Positions 9,750-18,881 of a stretch of 64,000 nucleotides of DNA are shown piece after piece. The notes beneath the pieces were generated by a model. It was given only the letters and a program-made list of their open reading frames with translations. It was not told the origin of the DNA and ran no database searches. The DNA comes from an uncultured Maribacter sp. (GTDB taxonomy: Bacteria; Bacteroidota; Bacteroidia; Flavobacteriales; Flavobacteriaceae). The stretch covers positions 62,001-126,000 of the forward strand of contig NZ_CANMTX010000005.1 of the NCBI RefSeq assembly GCF_947500985.1, given 5' to 3'. Made by a program: the position numbers and the translations under genes. Each line of letters opens with the position of its first letter. Positions within the stretch are counted from its first letter, which is position 1.

Positions 9750-10592
9750 ATGGATACTAAAGAATCTATTGACATTATAAAATCTTCTGGGCAGAAAATG
9801 AAGTTCTCGTTAGACAAACTTCGTAAGTCTCTTAAGCATAGTGGAGCTAACCATGAACTGGTAGAAGAAATTGTCAGCAAGGTATATGATGAACTTTTTG
9901 AAGGTATTACCTCTAGTGAAATCTATAATAGAGCGTATTCGCTGCTTAAAAAAAACAAGTCCGTTTTCGCCTCTAAATACAAACTCAAAAAAGCAATCTA
10001 TGAATTGGGACCGACCGGTTTTCCATTTGAACGTTTTATAGCCGCTATATTGCAATATTCAGGTTATGAAGTTGAAGTAGACATCGTAGTAAATGGAGCA
10101 TGCGTTACCCATGAAATTGATGTTATTGCAGAAAAAAATGGTTCGGCAACTCTTATAGAATGTAAATTCCATAATGAAGAGGGGCGTAATTGCAACGTTA
10201 AAATTCCGCTATATATCCATTCTAGATATAATGATGTAAAAGCACATTGGGTTACGAACAAAAAAAACAAACCGTTGAATAAAGGTTGGGTAGTTACCAA
10301 TACTAGGTTCACGCAAGATGCCTTAACCTACGGTAAATGTGCAGACCTCTATCTTTTAAGTTGGGATTTTCCAAAAGACGACGGACTAAAAGACAGAATT
10401 GATAGGCTTGGTCTCTACCCTATTACAGTTGCTAGCTTGTTATCTAAAAGAGAAAAACAATTTCTATTAAGCAGAAATGTGGTACTGTGTAGACAACTCG
10501 TTAAAGACAAATTTTATCTGGATCACCTTGGCATTTCTACAAATCGTAAATCAAAGATTTTAGACGAATTCTCACAACTTTGTAAATCTTAA
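9750..10592 (+). CDS. ATP-cone domain fused to Mrr-like PD-(D/E)XK nuclease
   Basis: A 280-residue cytoplasmic protein. Residues ~8-90 resemble the ATP-cone nucleotide-sensing domain of ribonucleotide reductases (KSSGQKMKFSLDKLRKSL...). Residues ~95-190 look like a Mrr/restriction-endonuclease-like fold with the catalytic pattern EIDVIAE...LIECKFH, i.e. D followed by E-x-K. The combination suggests a nuclease controlled by nucleotide level (inference). It starts 1 base after the MscS gene and ends 4 bases before the beta-CASP RNase gene, so all three are probably cotranscribed. No methyltransferase partner is present, which argues against a classical restriction enzyme. Confidence 0.75.
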   Translation: MDTKESIDIIKSSGQKMKFSLDKLRKSLKHSGANHELVEEIVSKVYDELFEGITSSEIYNRAYSLLKKNKSVFASKYKLKKAIYELGPTGFPFERFIAAILQYSGYEVEVDIVVNGACVTHEIDVIAEKNGSATLIECKFHNEEGRNCNVKIPLYIHSRYNDVKAHWVTNKKNKPLNKGWVVTNTRFTQDALTYGKCADLYLLSWDFPKDDGLKDRIDRLGLYPITVASLLSKREKQFLLSRNVVLCRQLVKDKFYLDHLGISTNRKSKILDEFSQLCKS

Positions 10593-10596
10593 TAGT

Positions 10597-11967
10597 ATGA
10601 AAAAAGTACGTATTAAATTTTTAGGCGCTTCTGGTACGGTTACAGGTTCTAAATTTTATTTAGAAACTCCTGAACTGAACATTATGATAGATTGTGGCAT
10701 GTTTCAAGGTCTTAAAGAATTACGTGAAAAAAATTGGGAGCCCCTATCTATAGATGCTAGTAAAATAAATGTGGTATTGTTAACGCATGGTCACCTAGAC
10801 CACACCGGGTACTTACCACGATTGGTAAAAGAAGGTTTTGAAGGAGATATCATAGGCACCTACCCTACCTCATCTGTTGCTCGTGTTATTTTACTTGACA
10901 GTGCCAAAATTCAAGAAGAGCAAGCAAAAAAAGCAAATGAAGAAGGCTTTTCTAAACACCCTAAAGCACTACCTTTTTATAATATTATAGAAGCTGAAAA
11001 AACCATTAAATTATTCTCAGGGAGAAAAAGAGATAAATGGTTTCAACTTTCAGAAAACATTAGATTCAAATTCAGATATAACGGCCATATCATTGGTTCT
11101 ACTTTTATTGAATTGGAGATATTCGGAAAAATGTTCGTTTTCTCTGGTGATGTTGGTAGGTTGAACGATGAACTTTTAATGGTTCCCGAAAGACCAGAAT
11201 GGGCTGACTATTTGTTTTTAGAAAGTACCTATGGCAACAAACTACATCCTAAAGAAAATATCACTGAAATTTTAAGTGATTTGGTTCAAAAAACTATTAA
11301 TGACCGTGGTACGTTGATTATACCTTCTTTTGCCGTTGAAAGATTACAATTGCTAATGTTCTTGTTTTGGGATTTATTTAAAAAGAACAAAATACCCAAC
11401 ATACCCATTTTTATAGACAGCCCAATGGGTAGTAATGTTTTAGAGGTATTTGGGCAATTTACAGATTGGCATAAGCTTAGTCAAACCGATTTTAAAGCTA
11501 TGTGCAATCACTTTACCATTACATCATCATACGCAGACACTTGGAAAACTATTGACGACCCAAGACCTAAAATTGTAATTGCAGGTAGCGGCATGGTTAC
11601 TGGCGGCCGCGTACTCACCTATTTAAAACAGTTGATAGATGAACCCAAAACAAAGGTTCTATTAGTTGGTTACCAAGCAGAAGGTACTCGTGGTAGACAA
11701 TTGTTAGAGGGTACGCATGAACTTAAGCTCTTTGGTAAATACTACCCTGTAAAAGCTAGTATTCATTTTATAGAAAGTCTTTCTGCTCATGCAGACCAAG
11801 CAGAACTTCTTCATTTTATAGATGGTATTAAAAATACCCCGGAAAATGTTTTTCTAATTCATGGTGAACCAGGCGCCTTAGATGCTTTTAAAGTAAAAAT
11901 AAGAGATACCAAAGGTTGGAACTGCCATATACCCAAATTAGAAGAAACGATAGATTTGCTTGTATAG
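10597..11967 (+). CDS. Beta-CASP metallo-beta-lactamase-fold ribonuclease
   Basis: A 456-residue cytoplasmic protein of the RNA-processing MBL family (CPSF-73-like). Motif 2, HGHLDH (H64, H66, D68, H69), binds two zinc ions. Motif 4 appears as FSGDVGR. The beta-CASP motifs appear as LESTYGN, IPSFAVER and AGSGMVTGGR, and the C-terminal histidine motif as LSAHADQ. Family members are endo/exoribonucleases. It follows the ATP-cone nuclease by 4 bases, so a shared role in nucleic-acid turnover under stress is plausible but inferred. Confidence 0.9.
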   Translation: MKKVRIKFLGASGTVTGSKFYLETPELNIMIDCGMFQGLKELREKNWEPLSIDASKINVVLLTHGHLDHTGYLPRLVKEGFEGDIIGTYPTSSVARVILLDSAKIQEEQAKKANEEGFSKHPKALPFYNIIEAEKTIKLFSGRKRDKWFQLSENIRFKFRYNGHIIGSTFIELEIFGKMFVFSGDVGRLNDELLMVPERPEWADYLFLESTYGNKLHPKENITEILSDLVQKTINDRGTLIIPSFAVERLQLLMFLFWDLFKKNKIPNIPIFIDSPMGSNVLEVFGQFTDWHKLSQTDFKAMCNHFTITSSYADTWKTIDDPRPKIVIAGSGMVTGGRVLTYLKQLIDEPKTKVLLVGYQAEGTRGRQLLEGTHELKLFGKYYPVKASIHFIESLSAHADQAELLHFIDGIKNTPENVFLIHGEPGALDAFKVKIRDTKGWNCHIPKLEETIDLLV

Positions 11968-12003
11968 TAGCCATTACTACTATAATTTGCTAAGTACATG
12001 GAC

Positions 12004-12015
12004 TGACAATGGTCA
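12004..12015. promoter_or_regulatory. Possible CRP-like dyad upstream of lipoprotein gene
   Basis: TGACAATGGTCA is a perfect TGAC-N4-GTCA dyad, 61 bases before the ATG at 12077. It fits the same TGA(T/C)-N4-(A/G)TCA pattern as the three dyads in the stress-protein cluster. A single 8-base match could arise by chance. Confidence 0.3.
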
Positions 12016-12076
12016 TATCTCTAACTTTTTCAAAATAGTATCTTCGAAAAATATTAGTATTAAATACACCTGCCTT

Positions 12077-12715
12077 ATGAAAAAGTTAATTATAATATTA
12101 TCATTGATGTTTATGGGTTGTTCTTCTATTAGTTTAGTAGAAAACTGGAAAAATCCAGATATCGTAATATTCAATGCCAACAAGGTTCTAATTGTAGGTA
12201 TGGCACAGAATAATGATACACGAGAAGACTTTGAAACCAAATTACAAAAAGAATTTACCGGTAGAGATGTAGAAGCATGGCGCAGTATAGACATTTTCGA
12301 CCTATCGCTTACCGATTCTCGTAAGACCGATAAAGAACTAGATGATGTGGAACAGAGCCTTTTAGATAAAGATTTCGATGCTATTTTACTTACCAAAATT
12401 ATAGGGTCTGAAAATCGCGAGAACTTTGTAAAATCTATCTCTAGATGGGATGACCACCAGTCTAGATTCAACGATGATTATTTAGAACATCAAGGTATTT
12501 ATTACGATGACAACTATTACGACCAATATACCATTTACCATGCAGAGACTACTTTATATTGCATTTGTGAAGGTAAAGAAAGAGCTATGATATGGAGGGG
12601 AATCATCGAAATCACTGAGCCTAACAATATTGATAAGGCAATTAAAGATTACGTTAAAATGATTATCGTTGCGATGGAAGATCAAGATTTGGTTTTTACT
12701 TCTCAAGTTGAATAA
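12077..12715 (+). CDS. Hypothetical lipoprotein
   Basis: About 212 residues. The start at 12077 is chosen because it gives a lipoprotein signal peptide, MKKLIIILSLMFMGCSS, with the lipobox cysteine at position 15. The longer upstream reading from 11960 would bury this signal and overlap the beta-CASP gene. The mature part has DUF4136-like features (VGMAQNNDTREDFETKL early, DAILLTKIIG in the middle) but no catalytic motif. It is probably anchored in the outer membrane and faces the periplasm. It is convergent with the cardiolipin synthase gene. Confidence 0.8.
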   Translation: MKKLIIILSLMFMGCSSISLVENWKNPDIVIFNANKVLIVGMAQNNDTREDFETKLQKEFTGRDVEAWRSIDIFDLSLTDSRKTDKELDDVEQSLLDKDFDAILLTKIIGSENRENFVKSISRWDDHQSRFNDDYLEHQGIYYDDNYYDQYTIYHAETTLYCICEGKERAMIWRGIIEITEPNNIDKAIKDYVKMIIVAMEDQDLVFTSQVE

Positions 12716-12721
12716 ACAACT

Positions 12722-14131
12722 CTAGAACAACGGACTCAGTATTTTGCCAACACCTTCTTTAAGCTTTTTGCTCCAAGGTCTTTTTATAAATTCTTCATAA
12801 GTCAATTCATTGCTAATAAGACAATCATTTAGAAAGTCTTCTTTCAATTGTTTGGCTATCTGTTTGTGATACATAATAGCATTTACCTCATAATTTTGCT
12901 CAAAGCTTCGGTCATCTAAATTTGCCGTACCTATAGAAGATATAGCATCGTCGCTCACCATTATTTTACTGTGCAGAAATCCGTCAGGGAAAAGATATAT
13001 TTTTATACCTGCTTTTAAGAATAGCTCAAAATAAGAATGTACCGACCAACTTACCACCTGGTTATCTGCCTTTTCTGAAACAAGCAACCTAACATCTACC
13101 CCACTCAATGCTGCAGTTTGCAATGCCCTTACCAATGCCTGCCCTGGTATAATATATGGATTGGTAATATAAATATAGTTCTTGGCCATATTTATCATAG
13201 AAAAATAAGTCTGCTCTAGTACCGGGAAATCATCATCTGGACCGCCAGCCACAATTTGTACCAATTCACTTGCATTAGGATCTTTTTCAGTATTTAGAGG
13301 TAGTTTTATGGGCTCTAATAATTGTGTACTTACCAAGTACCAATCTGTCATAAAAACTTGATCTAGCTGTGTGGCTGAAGCACCTATAAGCCTTAAATGC
13401 ATATCATGCCATTTGCCTAGACCTACTTGACCTTTTAAATATTTATCAGATACATTAATACCACCGGTAAAAGCAATTTCACCATCTACTACAATTATTT
13501 TACGGTGGTTTCTAAAATTCAATGAATAAAAGTACCTGCCAAATTTAAATGGCAGAAAAGAATATACTTCTACACCAATTTCTATTAGTTTCTTTAGGTA
13601 TTTCTTACTTAATGAGAAACTACCAATACCATCATAAATCATTCGTACCGCAACACCGTGCGCTATTTTTTCTTCAAATAAAGCTAATAGCCTATTGGCT
13701 AAATCTCCGTCTTCATAAATATAATACTGAATATGTATTCTAACCTTTGCTCCTTCTAATGCCTCAAATATAGTTTCAAAAGTTGTTCTGCCGTCTTTCA
13801 GTATTTTTAAATCATTGCCTGAAGTTGGCGGATAATGAGAATTCTTATAACTAAGCGTCATTAATTTACCATACTTACCCTCAAAAACGTTGATTTGTTC
13901 TGTATTTGGCTTAGGTAACTTTTTAAACAAGTCTTTTTGATTCTGAATAAGCTTGTACCTTCTTCTATTTCGACCTAATAATAAATAAAGGAAAATACCA
14001 CCCACAGGTAGTGCGAAAATGGTTAAAAGCCAAGCCAGACTTTTAGTAGGCTTTGCTCCGTATAATAAAATAGACAACACTATAGACAATGCAATCAATA
14101 TATAAATACCAATAAAAATTGAAGTCCACAT
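12722..14131 (-). CDS. cls: Cardiolipin synthase (phospholipase D family)
   Basis: A 469-residue membrane enzyme that condenses two phosphatidylglycerols into cardiolipin. Two N-terminal membrane helices (residues ~3-60) are followed by the Cls start region. The two HKD motifs are HRKIIVVDG (about residue 208) and HSKIMVSDD (about residue 386), each with the following G-G/N-x-D context (FTGGINVSD, IGTANLDDRSF). Length and layout are those of bacterial ClsA. It is on the opposite strand to the stress cluster and ends 6 bases from the lipoprotein stop. Confidence 0.93.
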   Translation of the reverse strand: MWTSIFIGIYILIALSIVLSILLYGAKPTKSLAWLLTIFALPVGGIFLYLLLGRNRRRYKLIQNQKDLFKKLPKPNTEQINVFEGKYGKLMTLSYKNSHYPPTSGNDLKILKDGRTTFETIFEALEGAKVRIHIQYYIYEDGDLANRLLALFEEKIAHGVAVRMIYDGIGSFSLSKKYLKKLIEIGVEVYSFLPFKFGRYFYSLNFRNHRKIIVVDGEIAFTGGINVSDKYLKGQVGLGKWHDMHLRLIGASATQLDQVFMTDWYLVSTQLLEPIKLPLNTEKDPNASELVQIVAGGPDDDFPVLEQTYFSMINMAKNYIYITNPYIIPGQALVRALQTAALSGVDVRLLVSEKADNQVVSWSVHSYFELFLKAGIKIYLFPDGFLHSKIMVSDDAISSIGTANLDDRSFEQNYEVNAIMYHKQIAKQLKEDFLNDCLISNELTYEEFIKRPWSKKLKEGVGKILSPLF

Positions 14132-14200
14132 AAGGTTCGTATTCTAGAAATCACTTTAGACTCTAGCGCTATTTAATTGAAAGATTTTAAATGTGATTTG

Positions 14201-14690
14201 TTACAAGTTACTAGATTTACCAACAATACGGCCATCTTCCATTTGAATGATGTAATCTGTTCGTTTGGCAAAGTCCTCATCATGCGTAACAATAAGTAAT
14301 GACAACCCTTCTTCTTCTTCTATAATTACAGTATTATCTTCGACTGCAAAATCAGGATATTATACCTTGGGAGCGCTTTCAAAAATCGTCTCAACCACGA
14401 ATGTTTGTGATGTCTCGGCTTTTTTTGGATTTATTTTAATCACCGTAGCTGTAAACATTTTCATTTGTTATGCATCTAAGTTCATCAGTATTTTCTGACC
14501 CAACTTAATTTTAATGATATCGACCTCATCTATCAACATTACTATTTTAAAGTCGATAACGCCGCCAATCTTCCCTAACGGTTCAAATATTAATTAACTC
14601 ACCAGGTTCCTTAGACAAAGTATATACTTTACCGTGGAGCTTACTATTTAATGAATAATCTTCTACTATAATTTTTGAGGATGAATTATA
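14201..14690 (-). pseudogene. Decayed efflux adaptor (HlyD/RND-type) joined to ABC ATPase tail
   Basis: Read on the minus strand, the region keeps recognisable pieces of an efflux cluster. From the high end these are GKVYTLSKEPGELIN, then in another frame EPLGKIGG...LIDEVDIIKIKLGQKI and FTATVIKINPKKAETSQTFV, typical of periplasmic adaptor proteins. These run directly into GLSLLIVTHDEDFAKRTD and IIQMEDGRIV, the H-loop region and C-terminus of a MacB/LolD-type ABC ATPase. There is at least one frameshift, plus two in-frame TAA codons and an internal deletion that fuses the two genes at the GAAGAAGAAGAA run near 14317. It is a relic of a lost adaptor-ABC transporter operon. Confidence 0.8.
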
Positions 14691-14733
14691 GATTATTATA
14701 ATTCAAAATAACAGGAATTTTTTTAGGTATTAT

Positions 14734-14835
14734 ATGAGTAAAATCATGCTTGAAAGAATCTACGTGAAAATGCAACCAAGTATTGAAGGCAAATTAAATG
14801 ATGACCTAAGTAGTATTCGCTTTAAACTCAAATAA
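14734..14835 (+). CDS. Possible 33-residue ORF, doubtful
   Basis: An ATG ORF of 33 codons (begins MSKIMLERIYVKMQPSIEGK), followed 20 bases later by a strong hairpin terminator. It has no recognisable domain, no signal peptide and no membrane helix. Lying next to the efflux-pump remnant, it may itself be a relic or chance ORF. It is listed only because of the following terminator. Confidence 0.2.
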   Translation: MSKIMLERIYVKMQPSIEGKLNDDLSSIRFKLK

Positions 14836-14854
14836 GGTTTAAGAGTTCCAAGCA

Positions 14855-14886
14855 TAAAAAAACCGAGATTTTCATCTCGGTTTTTT
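14855..14886. terminator. Bidirectional intrinsic terminator
   Basis: CCGAGAT (14863-14869) pairs with ATCTCGG (14874-14880) around TTTC, flanked by seven or more A on the left and six T on the right. It can therefore stop transcription on both strands: the minus-strand Lys-rich gene ending at 14892, and anything coming from the left. Confidence 0.85.
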
Positions 14887-14891
14887 CTATC

Positions 14892-15320
14892 TTATTTCAA
14901 AGCTTTTTTAAGTTTTGCCTTTTTACTTTTCAGTTTATTAACCGAGGTGCTTAACTTGCTTTTTATTTTTTTGATTTTACTTTTCTTTGCATCTTTCTTT
15001 TTAGCTTTCTTCAACTTGCTCTTTAAATCATCTACTTTTTTAGCTGATTTTTTAATTTTTTTAATTGCTGCCTTCATCTTTTTACTTAATTTAAAATCAC
15101 TTGACTTAATCTGTTTATTAATTTCTTTCTTCTTTTTAGAAATGGTCTTTTTCTCTGATTTCTCTTTTTTTGAATCTTCCGGTTGCTTCTCAGCATCTAA
15201 ATCTGCTTCTAAATTCTGGATCGCATCAACAATTGTTACACCTTGTTCCTGAACTACAGTACTTTCTTGTGATAATGATTGTTCACCCGCTAACGCATTA
15301 TCATTATTTTCTTCAACCAT
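14892..15320 (-). CDS. Lysine-rich basic protein of unknown function
   Basis: 142 residues of strongly biased composition. Residues ~1-50 are acidic and Gln/Glu-rich (MVEENNDNALAGEQSL...). Residues ~50-142 are about half lysine with regular Ala/Leu/Ile/Ser spacing (KLSKKMKAAIKKIKKSAKK), predicted as a helix or coiled coil. The tail resembles histone-H1-like or nucleoid-binding tails, so nucleic-acid binding is plausible but unproven. It is ended by the bidirectional terminator at 14855-14886 and faces away from the gene at 15671. Confidence 0.7.
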   Translation of the reverse strand: MVEENNDNALAGEQSLSQESTVVQEQGVTIVDAIQNLEADLDAEKQPEDSKKEKSEKKTISKKKKEINKQIKSSDFKLSKKMKAAIKKIKKSAKKVDDLKSKLKKAKKKDAKKSKIKKIKSKLSTSVNKLKSKKAKLKKALK

Positions 15321-15670
15321 CTTTATTTTTATAAAAGGTGTATTAAACTATTAACCTATTTAGGTTGATTTAGTTCAACCTAAAATTTAAATTAGTCATT
15401 TTTCTTTTATTTCATGCAAATAATTGTCTTACGACTTAAAAATGAGGTTGTTCGGTTTATATCTTGGACTTTAACCAAATTGACTCCTTTACATTAATAC
15501 AAATTCCACACTTTGTTAGTCTATAAGTAATATGATTTTGGTCATTATTTTTTAAGACTATGGACTATAACTTTATCCTTGAATTAAAATGATTAAATCA
15601 TGAGGTCATTTATTGTAGTTACTAAATAAAAGGAACTGAACATTCATTAATCGACCTAAAAAATAAAAAT
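15321..15670. promoter_or_regulatory. Divergent intergenic region with two dyads
   Basis: 350 bases without a gene. TTAGGTTGA-N6-TCAACCTAA (15360-15383) is a perfect 9-bp inverted repeat. It overlaps a second palindrome, AACCTATTTAGGTT (15353-15366). TGATTAAATCA (15590-15600) overlaps CATGAGGTCATT (15599-15610), which is the reverse complement of the motif at 3043-3054. That motif lies 60-68 bases upstream of both upp and the gene at 15671, in the same orientation. Confidence 0.4.
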
Positions 15671-15886
15671 ATGAAACAGTTACATAAAGTATTAAATGAA
15701 ATTACCCAACTTACTAGCAATATAGAAACTAACTACCCAGAACTATACCGTTCTTTAGACGAAAACCCGATGACCCTGCCTGTTAGTCAACACCCACATA
15801 TGGACAAGATAGTCATGCAAGAATACCTGGAAAGCTTAAAACAAATGTTACATCATTATTTGGAAGAACATGAAGCTGAAAAATAA
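15671..15886 (+). CDS. Small conserved-looking protein of unknown function
   Basis: 71 residues, mostly helical (MKQLHKVLNEITQLTSNIET... ending LHHYLEEHEAEK), with no signal peptide, membrane helix or metal motif beyond scattered histidines. It lies 29 bases before the AarF-type kinase gene and is probably its operon partner. Function not recognised. Confidence 0.65.
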   Translation: MKQLHKVLNEITQLTSNIETNYPELYRSLDENPMTLPVSQHPHMDKIVMQEYLESLKQMLHHYLEEHEAEK

Positions 15887-15915
15887 AATTTTCAATACAC
15901 AGAACTATAAATCTA

Positions 15916-17598
15916 ATGGCCATATTAAGAATTCCAACTCAAAAAGAAATAAAGCGGTACGCTACCCTATTCAATGTACTGGTTAAATACGGTTTTGAAG
16001 ATGTGTTATCACATAGTCCCATTCTTAAAATAATTCCTAAAAAATATTTAGAAAAACATCCGGAGACGAAAACAAATCTTTCCTTTTCTAAATATGAACG
16101 CATAAGAATGGTTTTAGAGGAATTAGGACCTACCTATATAAAACTTGGGCAGATTTTTAGTACTCGTGAAGATATGCTACCGCTTGAGCTAATAGATGAG
16201 CTAGAAAAATTACAAGATCATGTACCCAAACTTAAAGACTTTGATGTTGTAACTACTATTGAAGAAGAATTAGGTATTGAAAAATTCAAGTATTTTGCTA
16301 CCATCGAATTAGAGCCATTAGCAGCAGCATCATTAGCACAGGTACATCGTGCGCAGCTGATAAGCGGTGATGAGGTAATTTTAAAAATTCAAAGACCAAA
16401 TATTGCCGAGATTATTGAAGCCGACCTTATGGTTATGAAACAGGTTGCAGATAGTCTTGAGAAATACAGCTCGCAGGCAAAAGCTTTTCAACCTATTCGT
16501 ATTATAGAATCTTTTGAACGCAGTATAAAAGAAGAGCTTCAGTTTGCAAGAGAAATAGACAACACCGAACGTTTTGCCCAAAATTTTACGGGTAATGAGT
16601 TTATTCATGTTCCTGAAGTCTATAAAGAACTTTCTACAGATAAAATTATTTGTATGGAGTTTATAGATGGCATTAAAGTATCTAATGTAGAAGCATTGAT
16701 TACCGCAAACATAGATCCAAAAGCAGTTGCCAAAATTGGTGTAGACCTTTATATTGAACAAATATTGGATTTTGGATTTTTTCATGCAGATCCGCATCCT
16801 GGTAACATATTTATACTTCCGGAAAGCGGAAAAGTATGCTTTTTAGATTTCGGAATGATGGGTACTATTTTGCCAAATGAAAAAGAATCTATAAATGATC
16901 TATTGCTCTATTTTTTAAGTAAAGACGTTAAAAAAATAATTACTTTACTAGAGAAAATTGCCATTAGAACCAACATATTCGATTATAAAAAACTAGAACA
17001 AGATTTATATCAATTACTTGAAGGTGTTAGTAATACCGCCATCCAAAACATTAAACTTGGCGATACCTTATCGCAGTTTAAGATTGTTTTGTACGAGAAT
17101 AAAATTATAATACCACATTACCTTTATATGCTTATTAGAGGTATTATTCTTATTGAAGGTGTAGGTCTTAAACTTGATCCTGAATTTAATATCACTGAAA
17201 ATCTAGAACCGTATACAGCAAAAATTTTACGAAAGAGATTTAGTTTAAAATACCTGTTTAAAAAGAATCTGAATCGTTTAAAAGATATCAATGCCTTAGC
17301 AGATACATTACCTGATGATATAAATACTATCATTAAAAAAATAAAGGAAGGTAAGTTAGAGATTGTGCATGAACACAAGGGTCTTAAAGAATTTCAGACT
17401 GCTACTAGTAAGGCTGTGAACCGTTTAGTTTTCGCTGTTATTATAGCTGCACTTTCAATAGGATCATCATTATTAGTAATGGCAAAAATGCCGCCGCTAA
17501 TTAATGGAATACCACTTTTAGGTGCTATTGGCTTTGTAATTTCTGCACTTTTAGGATTTTATATTATCATTTCCATTTTCAGAAATGATCAATTTTAA
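15916..17598 (+). CDS. AarF/UbiB (ABC1) family atypical kinase
   Basis: A 560-residue membrane-associated member of the ABC1/ADCK/UbiB family, which supports quinone biosynthesis or lipid homeostasis. Visible motifs are the KxGQ motif (PTYIKLGQIFSTR, ~75-87), the Ala-rich loop PLAAASLAQVHRA, the nucleotide-site VILKIQRP, the catalytic HADPHPGNIFIL and the metal-binding LDFGMMG. Two C-terminal membrane helices (about 495-555) anchor it. Its length and tail are typical. It is followed 11 bases later by the DUF4010 gene. Its exact substrate is unknown. Confidence 0.9.
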   Translation: MAILRIPTQKEIKRYATLFNVLVKYGFEDVLSHSPILKIIPKKYLEKHPETKTNLSFSKYERIRMVLEELGPTYIKLGQIFSTREDMLPLELIDELEKLQDHVPKLKDFDVVTTIEEELGIEKFKYFATIELEPLAAASLAQVHRAQLISGDEVILKIQRPNIAEIIEADLMVMKQVADSLEKYSSQAKAFQPIRIIESFERSIKEELQFAREIDNTERFAQNFTGNEFIHVPEVYKELSTDKIICMEFIDGIKVSNVEALITANIDPKAVAKIGVDLYIEQILDFGFFHADPHPGNIFILPESGKVCFLDFGMMGTILPNEKESINDLLLYFLSKDVKKIITLLEKIAIRTNIFDYKKLEQDLYQLLEGVSNTAIQNIKLGDTLSQFKIVLYENKIIIPHYLYMLIRGIILIEGVGLKLDPEFNITENLEPYTAKILRKRFSLKYLFKKNLNRLKDINALADTLPDDINTIIKKIKEGKLEIVHEHKGLKEFQTATSKAVNRLVFAVIIAALSIGSSLLVMAKMPPLINGIPLLGAIGFVISALLGFYIIISIFRNDQF

Positions 17599-17609
17599 GC
17601 GTTAAAAAA

Positions 17610-18881
17610 ATGGATGAAGTCGAGAAAATAATCAATGTTTTAGATCCTTATATTTTAGGGGTACTCATTAGTTTGGGCATTGGTCTTATTCTCGGACTCG
17701 AGAGAGAATATAACAACCTAAAAGAAGATAAGGGGTTTGCCGGTATACGAGCTTTCCCAATTGTAGCCATTTTAGGTTTTACACTCGGTAGCCTCACCGA
17801 AACATACTCTACCTGGCTGCCTATTATCGGATTAGGTGCGTTTATATTCTTTTTAGGTTTCAATCATTTATACAAAGAGACTGTAGAATATGAAAGAAGT
17901 TTCACAACTAATTTAGCGCTAATAGCTACCATAATATTAGGCTTAATGGTGTCTGCCGAATATTATAGAAATGCAGTTGCAACAGCAGTTATAATAGTGA
18001 CCTTGCTTTCTCTAAAAGCTCGTTTTCATACTGTTATTAGAAACATTACTTCTGACGAGCTTTTTGGCTTAATAAAATTTTCCATTATCGCTTTATTGAT
18101 TTTACCCTTTTTACCCAATAATAATTACGGTCCTAACGAGTTGATAAATCCCTTTGAGATTGGCTCTATTATTGTCATTGTTTCTTTCTTAAACTTCATT
18201 GGTTATTTTCTGGTCAAATTTGTAGGCTCTAAAAAAGGAATTCTATTAACCGCAATTCTTGGCGGACTCATTTCAAGTACCGCCGTAACCTGGAGCTATG
18301 CATCTCGTAGCATTGAATCTCCAGAGCTGTCTAAAAAATATGCTGCTGGTATCATCATTGCCTAGGCAATAATGTTTCCTAGACTTGCTTTATTGACCTA
18401 TATATTCAACAGTGCACTATTCATGTATGTCGCTATACCTTTTGCGGTATTTTCTGTTATATGCCTTGTTATTTCTCTAATTCTAATTAAGGAGGATACC
18501 AATAAACCTGACACAAATATTAACCTTGGTAACCCAATGAATCTTCTTAATGCTATAGGATTTGGTGTTATTTATGTAGTAATACTCTTTGCTGTTTTTT
18601 ATAGCAATCAATTTTTTGGAGAAAGCGGATTGTATTATTCAGCTTTAATTGCTGGTTTGGCAGATACCGATGCTATTACTATTAGCTTAGCCAAATTTGC
18701 ATCTGACGGAGAAAAAATAAAGCTTGCCTCTTCCGTTATAGTCACCGCCGTCATGAGTAACATGCTCGTTAAATTAGGTATTGCCGTATTCAAAGGTTCT
18801 AAAGTTACAGGCAAATTAATAGGCTATTCTTTTGCCGGTATTATTGTAATTGGTGTTTTATATGCTGTGATTGCCCATTAA
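17610..18881 (+). pseudogene. MgtC/SapB-DUF4010 membrane protein with in-frame TAG
   Basis: Together 423 codons, the normal size for this multi-helix inner-membrane family. The N-terminal MgtC-like part shows LGIGLILGLEREYN and GIRAFPIVAILGF. The C-terminal DUF4010 part shows GGLISSTAVTWSYASRS, then after the stop AIMFPRLALLTYIF, and LIAGLADTDAITISLA. A TAG at 18363-18365 splits the gene in the same frame at a position usually serine (TCG would need one change). Reading frame and similarity continue without a shift, so this is a nonsense mutation, a sequence error or stop readthrough. Transport function is uncertain. Confidence 0.8.

Noticed and set aside
9750-10592. Classical restriction enzyme
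   Set aside because: There is a Mrr-like nuclease fold but no methyltransferase or specificity subunit nearby, and an ATP-cone domain at the N-terminus.
11960-12076. Longer start for the lipoprotein gene
   Set aside because: The internal ATG at 12077 gives a proper lipoprotein signal with lipobox; the extension overlaps the previous gene and is not protein-like.
14265-14498. 77-codon plus-strand ORF
   Set aside because: It is antisense to the recognisable adaptor/ABC relic on the minus strand.
14947-15252. 101-codon hydrophobic plus-strand ORF
   Set aside because: It is the complement of Lys codons (AAA/AAG giving TTT/CTT) in the Lys-rich gene, so its Phe/Leu composition is an artefact.
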